A DNA stretch of 64,000 nt from Porogramme epimiltina (Eukaryota > Basidiomycota > Agaricomycetes > Polyporales > Polyporaceae): contig FTLJ01000050.1 of assembly GCA_900155495.1 (NCBI GenBank), forward strand, positions 1-64,000, read 5' to 3'. Position 1 is the stretch's first letter; each line of letters starts with the position of its first letter. This document shows positions 11,446 to 22,834 of this stretch, piece by piece. The notes under the pieces were generated by a model. It was not told the DNA's origin and ran no database searches. It saw only the letters and a list, made by a program, of their open reading frames with translations. Position numbers and translations under genes: made by a program.

Positions 11446-12668
11446 TCAGAAGACGTGGCCACCGGCGGCCTCAGCGTTGCGCGCGCGGTGGCGGCGCATG
11501 TTGTGCCCCGGCGCGGCGCGGGCGCCGAGCTGGGCAGACGCCTCGACGGAGCGGCGGCGCCGCGAGCCCGTGGAGCAGCGGGAGCTGCTGCCCGACGGCG
11601 ATGCGGCGGAGGCGGAGGCAGAGGCCGCGGCGGATGAAGGCGCAGCGCTCTGGGACTCAACGTTGGCGGGGACGGTGACACTCGACGGGGCAGCGGACGA
11701 GGGCGCCGCGGACGAGGGGGCGGCCGCGGTGTGCGTGCTAGGGGCAGCCGCGGCGGACGAGCTGTGGACGATCGCAGCAGACGAGAGCGGCTTCGACGAC
11801 CCCGTGGAGTTGTTGGTGAGCGCGGCGGACGTGCCGCAGAACGTGATGAGGAGGTTCACCTAATACGCAGGGAAGGGTGAGTATAGAAGACCCCGGCGTG
11901 ATTGAAGTGGACATACGTCGTTGGTCTCGCACTGAACCTGCACCTGGTTGTCGTTCGGCTGGAAGAAGGCGGACTTGCAGGAGCCGCTGTCGCACGAGGC
12001 ACCTTGGCCGTCGCAGCCTCCAAAGTAGCTTTTGGCACGCCACGATGATCAGCCACGCGCGTGTTGTTGGTGACGTAGAAGAAGCCGCACCTGAAGGAGG
12101 TCTCGACGTTGAACGCATGCGGGGCGATCAGACTAATGTCGGTGGAGGAACCGGCACCGGGCGAAGTCGGGTTGACGAGGGTCATCTCGAGGAGTGTGCA
12201 CTCCTCGCCGTTGAAGCCGCAGCCGCCTGGACGGTGATCAGCGTTTAGACCAACATAACAGCCGCCGAGTGAGCTGGCGCACCAGTTTGCAAGTACCTGG
12301 AAATTATAATGAGCACAACTGGGGCACTACGAGCTTAACGGGACTGCACTCACGCAATGCCAGCCGAAAACGGTCCGTTGCTGGTGAAGTCCTGGCCGGT
12401 GGAGAGGACGGTTCCGCCCTGTATGAGCTGGGGCTAGAAAGCGGTGGCCCTGGTTCAGCTTTCCTACCCGATACTGCCCTCCGAACCTTCAACGCACCGT
12501 GCCCTTTCCGCACCTGTGAAGGTGGCCGCAGTCAGTCACACCGCTTCACTGCGCCACCAAACTGGGCACTCACTTGTTGTCAAAGCGGATGGTGTGCTGT
12601 TCCGCGCGCACCGAAAGGCCGGCGAAGACGGCAGTAGCAAGGACGGAGAACGCGAAGGAGAGCTGCAT
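11446..12668 (-). CDS. Secreted 'glycopeptide'-family protein with Ser/Ala-rich tail
   Basis: Seven exons (12668-12574, 12513-12498, 12433-12354, 12296-12283, 12226-12091, 12028-11917, 11859-11446) encode 288 aa. A clear signal peptide (MQLSFAFSVLATAVFAG) precedes the mature start EQHTIRFDNKCGKGTP. The following blocks are those of the small secreted proteins annotated as 'glycopeptide' in Agaricomycetes: STGQDFTSNGP, CGFNGEECTLLEMTLVNP, GSSTDISLI, YFGGCDGQGASC and NLLITFC. These blocks resemble a thaumatin-like beta fold, and the Cys are kept. Two of the exons are only 16 and 14 nt. After the folded part the protein continues as a long Ser/Ala/Pro-rich, probably O-glycosylated region and then an Arg-rich stretch (GSRRRRSVEAS) to the end, with no hydrophobic GPI signal. 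It probably acts in the cell wall or outside the cell. The exact role of the family is not established. Confidence 0.88.
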
Positions 12669-13501
12669 GGTGGCGATCGGGTGGGGTCCGCGGAGTGAGT
12701 AAGAGAGCGTGGTCGTGGGGCTTCGTCTAGCGAGAGCTGGAGCGTGAAGAGAGGGGCGGGGCAGGCTAAGTAGGCCTGGTGGTGAGAGCGGAATGAACGG
12801 CTTGCGGGGACGTGGAGGCCTGAGCTCGAGGGAAGCGGGCCGTCGAATCGCAGCCGCGTCAAGTACATGCCCATCCGGGGACCCCAGAGACCGGCCATGC
12901 CCCGCCGCCGTGTGCCATCTTCCGCCGCCCCACTCGCGCTGATACAGCGCACGCTCGAAAATAGTACTCACCCCAGCCGAGGCCTCCCAGAGCCGCAATC
13001 TAACTGAGGCGTGCAGTGGCCCTATGCTTGTTGTTGCCAGACATCACTGACCGCAATCCTCTGCAACTCGCCAGAGCACAGCAATGTCCAAGCGCGTGAT
13101 CGGAAGGCAATCGAGAGCTGCCTCCAGCCGACTGAGATCCTGCACGAGATCTCCCCGTACTCAACGCCCGCTCATTAATTTGTCCGCTCCCGCCACGCCT
13201 CGCCGGCCCGCGCAAACACGCCCGGCAGCCGCGACTGTTCGGTGTGCACAGCTACCCCTTCAGCATCGAACACAATGTCCATACGTGAAAATAGCTATTA
13301 CATGCAGCCTCGAGGGTATCCGGCTATCATAAGTAATATGTGCGTAGAGAAACAAAGAAATTAATAATCCACAAGATCATAAGTACTATTCGCCGCCTAC
13401 TCGTGCAACGCCCCCGACCATACAGGCCCGCCAGGGCCGTACCGCATACGCATAAACAACTTGAAACTAGATGGGTACCGCCCCTGCACCACGTCGCCCC
13501 C
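12669..13501. other. Intergenic region, promoter of the glycopeptide gene
   Basis: This lies between the start of the glycopeptide gene and the 3' end of the Sec7 gene, both minus strand. No additional exon or RNA gene is supported. Confidence 0.5.
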
Positions 13502-16500
13502 TTACCGCGACTCTCGGTCGTCCTCGATCTGTGCCCTCTCCCGCCGGTGCGACATGCGCACCGGCGACGGCTGGATCCCCGCGCTCGGCGGTGGCTCCTC
13601 GCTCTCCTCGATAGTGTCTTCGTCCGGCTGGCCCTTCCACCGCGCCTTCGGGCCCGTGGCGTCGTCAGGCCCCGCCAGCGCCTTCTCCAGCGCCTTCTCG
13701 CCGCGCTTCTTGAGCCGGAGCGACATCGCCGCTTGCAGTGAGTCGATGTACGACTCGTACTTGACGATCTCCGTCAGCAGGTACTGCGACTTCTTCTCCC
13801 AGTTCGACTGCGCCTTCTGCGCGTTCGACGACCGGGGCTGGTACTGTTGATAGCCGGCGGCGGTCAGTGGCCGATACACAAGAAATAATCAGACCGTAGG
13901 GAACGCGGCGGGGTGGGGCGAGATGTGGCGCGCCCCAACGCGAAACGACGCGCAACGGCAGGGCGGGACGCGAAACGACACGACATGACACGATACTTAC
14001 CAGCTGGATCATGGGCCCCCGCAGCTCGTTGTGCAGCTGCAGGTCCTCCTTGAGGTGCGCGACGTGCTTCTGCAGCGCCTCGAGCTGCGTCTCCTCGTCG
14101 TGCGTGCTCGGCACGGACGGCGGCAGGGGCGGCTTCCACTCGTTGATGAACGTCCGGTCCGCCCACGGCGACTTGTCCGCGCGCACGGTCGCCGCCATGT
14201 CCTTGAACCGGCTCCGGCCGCTCCGGCCGCTGCGCACGCTCTGGCTGTCCGTGTCCCGCACCGACGCGTAGTCGTCCTCGGACACGGACCGCCCGCGGCT
14301 CACGGGGTCCGCGACGCGGCTCCAGCCGTACTCCATGTTCGACACGCCGCCCACGAGCGGCTCCTTGCTCTGCCGCGCCGCCCAGTAGTTGCACGTCGAC
14401 ACCCACTCGTTCACGAGCTCCTCCGTGCCCGCCTGGAAGAAGTACACGCCCCCGTTCGCGAGCGTGAGCACCATGCAGTGGGGGCGTTGCCGGTTGTACC
14501 CGGGTGGCGGGAGCGCGTGCGCAAGCGAGTGGGCGAGCACGATCACTCCGACGGGTGTTGCGTTTTCCTAGGTGGGCGTCATGAGTGCCTCGCGAGTTGC
14601 GTCTGCTCAACCGGACACTCACCAGCCAGTTTCCGCCTCCGACCACGCTCGCCCCGCCCATTCCGTGTTCGCCGAAGGTGAACATGCTCAGCTCGCCCTT
14701 CTGGATGACCACGAACACGTCCATCCACGTCTTCGACTTCGCCCGCTTCCCCGTCGACTCCCAGTACTGTTTGCGGCACAGCATTCCTTCTTTCGCCCAC
14801 GGCGGCCCGAGGAGCGCAAGCTCTTCGTCCGTAATACTAATATCCGTGGAAGAATCATCGCTGTGCAAACTGTGCTCGTCGTCTTCTCGCTGTTCCCGGA
14901 TGATGGTGTGGGAAAGGTTTGAGGCGAAGCCCATGGCAGGCGCCAGGAAGGACAACGTAGAACCGCCAATGCCCTGTGAGGTCGAAGGTGAGAACTGGCG
15001 GTCCAACCCATATCCGGGATACGCACATCGTTCGAAGTAGCAAAGCTGGGTGCGGGGCTCGCACGTCCATCTAAGCTACTTCCGCTGCTGTACGGACTGT
15101 GTCCTTGGGCGCCGAGGATGGACTGCAGTCCGCGGATGCTGCCGCGCTTGAGCGTCGTCAGCCGGTCCTGCTGACCACGGACGCTCCGGTTCCGGAGCAC
15201 CGTTCCGTGGGGGCTCAGCGATGACGTCGACGACCGCGCCATCAGACTGTTCGCTATGGGCAGAAGAATCTGCTGTGCCTTAACGGCGTTGTACATGTCC
15301 TAATGCGAGATGGGGTTAGCGTGCTGCCCACAATGACAAAGCAGCATCGTGCCGCACCTTGAGCATGTTCTCCATCTCGTTCTCCCAGTTCCGGTCGAAG
15401 ATCATCCCAGAAGATGAAGCCGCCGAAGAAGGGACCGCGGAGGATGGGTACGCCGATGGTGGAGGTGGAGGACCAGCGTCTTGACTGTACTTGCCGTCAG
15501 GGTTGCTTGACGCGCCGACTGAGACCGAGCTCTGGTTGGCTGAGGAAGAGCCGGTGGGGTCGGAGGAAGCGAGCGTAAGCTGCCCGGAAGAGTTGACCAG
15601 CGTGCCAGAAGACGGAATTAGAGCATCGCGTGTGACACTGTTCCAGCTCGCAATGCTGTCGCTGCGCTTCGCACGCGCTCGGACTGTGTTGCCGGGGCCG
15701 TCTCCGGAATCCGAACCTCCACGAACGCTACTCCAGTCATCATGGTTGAGGTCAACACTCGATGCCATGCCGCTAGGCGTCAACTGTATTTGGATTGTCG
15801 TCATCGTGTTGCGGATGAATTGGTTCCTCGACATCCGATTTGAGAGCTCGGCGACATGGAGGTCAGTGTTCAGGAGAAGCACGGAGTAGGCCACAGCGTG
15901 GACGACACCTGGATGTCCTGTTAGCATAGAAGCAATATGAAAACGAATACAAGGGCGACATACTAGCATTCCCAAAGATCGTGGTGGGATTACAGTCCCA
16001 ATACCGCTTAGCGAACACCTCAAGAATACGATCAACTTGTTGCGTTTCAGCCTTCAGGTAGAGTTTTGAACATAACCGCCTGTACCGTAACTTAGTCGAG
16101 ATGTTGTGCCACCTCATCCTCGGAACAACGTACCTGAATGCTTGGTCGAGCCGCATCTCTGTGAAATCGAAGTTATCCATGTAGTGACGGAGTGCGGTCT
16201 TGTTGATGATGCTCCTGCGGGACTGTTGAACACCTGACCGCGATACAACTGAAACAGACTTACTGCCCGCCCAACCACTCAGCAATCTTGTCCTTCGGCA
16301 GGAACTCCTCGTCCTCCACCCAACACCGCGTGGCGAGCTCCTTGCCACGGACATCGATGTCACCGGTCTCCTCTTGCCTCGCCGGGGACGACGAATGCCG
16401 CAGCGAAAAGCGTGCCGGAATGAGGTCGTTGGTCGTGAGATCTTGCTGTGATGCAGCGGAGAGCCCGGGCACTGCATGCGGGTTAACAAAACTATCCCGC

Positions 16501-18858
16501 GACGAGCGAACGGTACGGAGCTGCTCACGGGCGCGTCCATCGTCCCGATCTGGGATGAGCGAAGGCTCCGACGCCGACGCTGAGGAACGATGTTGCACCC
16601 GGAGTCGGTTGGCGTCCCGCGAAGTAGAGTGGATGTGGTTCAACGATGCGCCAGGTCCGCGGGGTGGGGGTGATCGAGGGCCGTACTTGAGGTTAGCTGA
16701 CCGCTGGAAGGCTGCAGCGTTGGAACCCGACATGGGTCGTACAGGAGTGTTGAGAGAAGAAGAACGAGGGGGGACGATTGGTGCCTCTGTTGAGATGGAG
16801 GCGGTGGGAGAAGATGGACCCGCGTTCACGAGGTTTTCCTCTCCGCCGGCCGCTGTTTGTAGCATAACCGCGGGAGTAGGAGTACCTACGTCTGTAGGAA
16901 GCGACGCCGCACTCCTGGGGATAGGTCGCGTCGTGGGAGGTGCAGACAAAGGAGTGATAGTATCGCTGTGTGAGCGGGTAGCGAGGGGGCGTTTTGAAGG
17001 TGTGGTGGGATCAAGGAGGTCAAGGGAAGCGGAACGGGAGTCGAACTGTTGTAGTTCGCCTCGGAACTGAGACATGATACCTTCGAGACGCATACCCCAG
17101 CCAGGTGAACCCTCCATTGGCTTCGTGTCGGTGGTGATGCGTAGAGGACTCGGAGATGCGCCCGCGCTCATGACTTTCTTGAGCTCTACGTCACTCACGC
17201 TCATGCTCCTCCGTTTGCTCCTGCTCTGGACCCTCGAATGCTTGCCTGGCCGCTCCTTGACCGTTCGTGTTGGTGATGGTGAGCGTGAACGAGGCCTTGA
17301 GGATGGCGCGGTGACCATGACCATGGACATGTCGTCCTCCGACATGTCCGTTTCTGATCGCTGGTCACCGTGAATTGCAGGGAGAGGCTTCTCGTCACTC
17401 GACCTCCGGGGCGGCGCGGTAAACACGTCGGCAGCGTCCGCCGGAGCGGGGGCTTGCATCCGAGCGGCGTTCTTAGGTAATGGGGGAACAGGCGGGGGGA
17501 AGGCGTCAAAGAGAGGCGAGTTTGAGTACGTCGCGATCGAGGTGGTGGAGGGGGAGGAGGCCAGAGTGCGCTGTGGTGATTGGGGCTCGAACCTATTAGC
17601 GTCTTGAAGGTACTTTGTGGCACTCACAGATCGTTCCCGCCCGGATCCCGCCCCCAGCATTTTACCCAGAAATGCAGACGTCTTGGCACGAACAGAGGAC
17701 TTCGCGGGCTGCGCCTAAACAATCAGTACGGCCCCACCGATTCAATGTGCGCGAAGAGAGTGACCTTTCCGTCCTTTATAGACCCAAACGAGCGGGGGCT
17801 GGTGAGAACCCATTCCGGGCTACGCGCACTGCTGCCAGCCTCGCGTTGCGCGGAGAGATTTTGGGAGGAGCGCATCCTGCCCTTCGGATTTGGGGTGACA
17901 TGTACGGACGACGCGGGGGATTGTGCTGCAAGCGGCGCGGAGATGAGGGGGATTCGAGCACGGAAATGGGGGGACTACAACACTCACGCTCTCGCGACGA
18001 GGAGCCACTCTTCTTTCCGTCCTTGCCCTCCCCGGCCCCAGCGCGCTCCTTCGTCCGTCGGAGGAGGGTCGCGAGGTCGGGGCTGCTTGCCGTGCCCGGC
18101 GAGCGATACATGGACCTGCGGCGCGTCTGGTAGGCGTCGATTTCCTCCGGCGCGTCGTAGAAGACCTCGCTCGTCGCCGAGGAGGAGGGGGTGAGGGATA
18201 CGGCGGAAGGCAGGGCGGCTGAGCGGGAGGCGCTATTTCCTGGGGATGGCGTCGGCGGTACGACGATGGGGGTTGCGGGCTGCAAACTGCGGTAGCCACG
18301 CTGGGCGGGCGGTGAAGGGGGCGAAGAAAGAGCGATGGAGGTGTTTGTGATGTCGGCCCCGAGCGCGTCCACGTCAAAGCCCTCCTTGAGGAGGACGGTG
18401 CCGCCGGCGTGTAGAGCCTCCTCGAAATCCAGTTCGGTGCGTGAGACTCTGCGCCCCGCTAGGCCATTGACGTCCCGGGAGGCGACCGGCTGGAGTCCCT
18501 GCGGAAACGACGAGGGCGGCACGGGGGACCGAGGCGACTGCTGTCTGAAGATGTGCGCCAGGATGGAGGACGGTGCCGGGACGGGTACGGTAGGCGAGCT
18601 GGCGAGCGAGGACGACCCTGGCGGGGGTACCGAGGTGGGCGCGCGGCTCAGTCGCCGTCCAAGGCAAGGCGTCAGTCTGGTCAGAGGTCTGGGGCGGCGC
18701 GCGCTGGATTCGACCAGGACCTGATCAATCCGCTCCCCACTGCTCCCTATCGCCCGCCACGCACGCGCACGGCTCCCCGCCGCCTCTCTTCTGCATTCAT
18801 TTCCGTCCGGCCCTGTTCCCTTTCCTCCCAGGCACCCTGCCGAGCGGCTCACACACAC
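13502..18858 (-). CDS. Sec7-PH ARF guanine nucleotide exchange factor (EFA6/Syt1-like)
   Basis: Exons 18858-17988, 17925-17765, 17714-16264, 16214-16134, 16079-15964, 15908-15358, 15299-15027, 14973-14623, 14567-14001 and 13843-13502 join in one frame of about 1,587 codons. A Ser/Pro-rich N-terminal region of about 800 residues is followed by a Sec7 domain (about 805-950) with FDFTEMRLDQAFR, the glutamate-finger-type loop and AYSVLLLNTDLHV. A PH domain follows (about 1229-1350; KEGMLCRKQYW...WMDVFVV) and then a coiled coil (LLTEIVKYESYIDSLQAAM). The Sec7-PH-coiled-coil order is that of EFA6/PSD and yeast Syt1-type exchange factors, which load GTP on ARF GTPases at the plasma membrane or Golgi. 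No ATG lies in the open part of the first exon, so the true start is in an unplaced upstream exon. Confidence 0.9.
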
Positions 18859-19123
18859 GGATCACCCAAAACGCGCTACTAGTATCGCTAATACGGACAG
18901 GCTGTTGGACAATAATCTATAACATCTACGGCCACATCGTACAACGCGAGCCCTCGTGAACGGGAATGAAAGGCATGGGGGTCGTGCAAGCTAGTAGGGG
19001 GAGACGTACCGGACCAGCTGCGGCTACACAAGATCTAATCAGATTACATGCATATTAGAGAGCACGAGAACGAGGCCGAACAGTAGCAGAATTACACACA
19101 GAAACCCGCAGATAGTACAAACC

Positions 19124-22100
19124 CTATGCACCTCCACCATCCTTCGTAGACGACTGTCCTTGTGCGCTCGTGGAAGTCCGTCGTTGCCTCTTCATCGATG
19201 CGGACGCGGCCGACGGGCCCGTCCGGTTCGCCGGGGAGAGGCGAGTGTTCGACGGCATCGAGCTCGTCGTGTTTGCCCGCGGCCTGTTGCCAGCGGCGAT
19301 CTTGGGCAGCCCCGAGTTGTTCTTCCTCGACGACGTGTGTGGCGCACCCGATGCGCGGTTCCTACAACGACGTCAATTCTCGGCCTCCCCGGGTAGACCC
19401 GCCCAAATACGCACCTCTTCTTGATGACGTCCGTCTTTAGCGACAGTGGCCGAACAACACCATGGAGTTTCTGGGGCGGTGGATCAGGTCAGTCATCCAC
19501 GCACATCACAAGATAGAACTCACATAGAACAGGCCACATGCATTGCCTGAAGCAATGCCGCAAGGTCAGCAGGGCACGCAAAAGCAGGAATGCAAAGGAA
19601 CGTACACAGTGGCTGCCCCTCAGGGTCGCGGCGCCACAATGGCGTAATCGTCGTCTGGCAGTTCGTACACACCGTCGGCGCGGAGTCGCCATCCTCTCCC
19701 GGCGGCCGCGGGGCGCCGCCTGCGCCGTTCGCAGTTTCGGGCGTGCTCCTAATAGCACCGCCCACGTTCGTGAGCGCGGTCCTGCAGCAGAACCTAAACT
19801 TCAAACACTCACCCTTTCCTCTGTGCCCCACTGCCCCCGGCGCGACCAGCGCCATCCTGGGTAACGCGCTTCGTCGAGGCGATCTTGCGAGACTGCGCGG
19901 GACGCGTCGTGCCGGCCCCACCCTCCGTGGACGGCGGCGTCGACGCATTCGAGACGTTGTAAGGTTCTGGGGACGCATTGGAGCTCGAGCCGACACCGTT
20001 GCCCCACCCGTCGCTTGACGGGCTGGGGTGGAATAAGCTCTCGCTGTGGTCGAGGGATACGTTGGGCAATATCTGGTTCGGGTCGACTGTGAACGGGTTG
20101 GCGTTGGGACCAATACCGGGCCCGAGTTCGTGGGCGCCCGGACCGTACATCATGTTCATGATCTGGAAGTCCTCGAGGCCCATGTTCGTCATGTTGAACT
20201 GCGCGTATGACTCTGCAACGGCGGCGGCGGATGCTGCAGCTGCTGCGGAGAGACCCTCGTTCGCCACGCCGACAGGGGGTGAATACGTGCCGTTGAGCGA
20301 CCCGCGGGAGTCCGGGTAGTGGAGATCGGGGGATAGATGGTCTTTCTGAGTGGGGAGGGAGGAGGAGAGGTGGGCGCCGAGAGGGTTGGTGGCGGAGAGG
20401 TCGAAGAACGTATCGTAGGAGGGTACAAAACTGAAAGAGGAGGTGGGGAACGGACTTTCTCTCCGGAAGTGGTGGTCTATATCCTTCGCCTCCACTGGCG
20501 GGGGGAGTTCGATGCCGGTTGGGGGGTCAGCGCGCAACATGCTCTCCGCATGAGGGGCGTCGGCGCGCCGCTTGGTTCCGAGAACGCCTTCAGGTGATCT
20601 GGGTTTACCATTGACCTGATGACGTCCACTCACTCCAGGGAAGATGCCTTCACGAGCAACAGTATGGTCAAAGCTCGTCTTTCTGACGTGCTTGGGAAAC
20701 GCCTTCATCTCTGGAGATGGCAACGTCGATGCGGACGCACGGGCGAGGATCCCAGTTGAGGGGAGCGAGGATGGATGGCCAAGCGGGCTATGTATGAGGG
20801 CAAAGGAGTCCAGGTTGCTGTATTGCGGGCGATGTTCCGTGGACTCGAAAACGGCGGGGAGCATGGTGGGGGGAGGATGAGGGGGGTGCGGACTACGTTG
20901 GCCAGAAGAGCCGGGGATGGGTATACTCGTAGACGGGGCATCTCGTTTGGGTGGTGAAGAAGAGGGGAACTTGAACTGGCTCTGAGCGTCGGACATGCCC
21001 CCCATGGGAGGTCGTGAACGAGAGCGACTCTCCGGCCTCCAGTCCATGGGCGCTCTTGAACGGGACCTGCTGATGGCGCGCCAGTCCATGGGCACCTCCC
21101 TATTCATAGGGGCGCCTGTGTTAGTACCACGGTCTATGGCGCAATAACAATAGGGACGCACTCATTCTCGTCCGTTCCGTCCTGGTTCGCGCCGTCAAAA
21201 CCGACGACCTGAACTCGAGCCTTCCCTTTATCAATCGTCCGTCCTCTCTCCGCCGTCTCCGCCCCACCGGCAGAAGGAGCCGAACTGTCAGCGGCTTTCC
21301 CGCCTCCTGACTGCGAAAGGCCCGGTTCGCCGCCCTTCTGCGCGTCTACAGGCGAATCCACTCCTAGCTCCCGCGCCTTCTCTCTGCTCTCGTCCTCCTT
21401 CTTCTTCTTCAACGCCAACGCCATCATCCGCCACGTAAGGTTCTCCATCCGCTGCGCGTGCGGCAGCGTCGCTTTCTGTCGCGCATACATCCTCCACACC
21501 TGCGTCGCCAGTGGGTCCTCTTTCGCCATCTTCTCCGGATCGGCGTCCGCACTCAACAGATCAATGGTGTTCAAATCCGGAGAGCCTGAAACCTTGGGCG
21601 ATGGGTACTGTTGCGGCCCGGAGTTGTCCACCGCTGACGGCCTCGGAGGGAAAAACGGGTCGAACAGCTCTGAAAGGGCGCGTTCTTTCGGACTTGATGC
21701 AGACGTAGGTGCCGTGGATTTACCGGAGTCAAGGAGGGACAACGAGGTGGGGCTTGAAGAGACTAAAGACTCGGATATGGAAGAGTGTCGGGGAGGACCC
21801 ATTTGGCCGGGGATGAAGGGCGTCGTGGTGTAATTAGCGGACGACGAGGGCATAGGCGTAGAGGACATCCATAAGGAGGGTGGGATCCCGGGTGCAAATC
21901 TCTCGGAGTGCTGTGTGGGATGCGAGCCAAATTCGAACGAGGGTCGGTGCGAAGAAAAGGTCTGGGAGGCATGAGAGTCGATTACGGGGGTCATAGAAAG
22001 GGAACCGCGGCCGCTAGGACCTGCTGCATGTGTGGGTCCGTACTGCTGGGCGAGGGACGCTTGCCGGTCGTGAGCGAAGTCTCCGGGCGTCGGGGGCCCG

Positions 22101-22834
22101 TCGAATGGGGACATGGGGAGGGGCATTGAGGAAGAGGGGTGTCGCATATTGACAGGACCGTACGCTTGGGTGAGCCCGCCGGCTGGGGACTTGCGGCGCA
22201 CGAAGGGCGGCGCGTTGCCACCAGAGCCGGAACGTAAGTGGATGGGCGAGGCGCGTTGAGAGGAGGTGGGTGGGGAGGAGTAGGGGGACGAGACGTTGGA
22301 CCAGGCGAGCGAGACACTCTGGTTCATGCTGGAGCGACTGACGTCCTTGACGTTAAGCGGCTGCGTACGGGGGTTGACGCCGAATTCGTGCGGGGTATGA
22401 TTAGATCGCGTAGGTAGACTCGACGGCACACCTGCTTGGGGAGGCGCTATGACGCCGGAGGCCGCGAGGGCTTGGAATGTGGAGGGATCTAGGGGCGCGG
22501 AAAACACGCTCCCCCAGTCAGGGTTTGCGAGGGAGGAGGTGCCAAGCTGGGAAGACGAGTCTCCATGATGGGAGGACATGTGGGGAACAGGGTGCTGCAA
22601 CATGAAGGCGGGAGGCTGGGAAGGGGCCGATGCGCCGAGAGGTGTGTGGGGAGCCCAAGGGGAGGAGTGGGTCGAGTGGGAGGCGGAGGAGGGGGGCGGG
22701 CTGAAATTGAGAGATGTGGACGATGGGCCTGAGGACGGCAAGGCCGAGGTGTTAACGGTGGGGCGCCCAGACGAGGACCAGGCCTGCTTGCGTGCGTCGG
22801 TGGTGCCTCTAGCAGGGCCGGGCGGGAGTTCCAT
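19124..22834 (-). CDS. areA: AreA/NIT2/GAT1-type GATA transcription factor, global nitrogen regulator
   Basis: Exons 22834-21162, 21099-19813, 19748-19606, 19546-19524, 19470-19415 and 19361-19124 give 1,139 aa. Residues about 439-480 carry the fungal AreA motif ([14 protein letters not shown], then [18 protein letters not shown]), which marks this subfamily. At about 1014-1065 is one GATA zinc finger: [44 protein letters not shown], giving the Cys-X2-Cys-X18-Cys-X2-Cys layout, split over three exons. The rest is Ser/Pro-rich with a poly-Ala stretch. Family members activate genes for secondary nitrogen sources and are held in check by an NmrA-type co-repressor; the C-terminal end here ([11 protein letters not shown]) is not obviously the Aspergillus NmrA-binding tail. 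The first intron has a perfect tactaac branch site. The start is the first ATG in frame ([10 protein letters not shown]); a possible acceptor just upstream means an earlier exon is not excluded. Confidence 0.93.
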
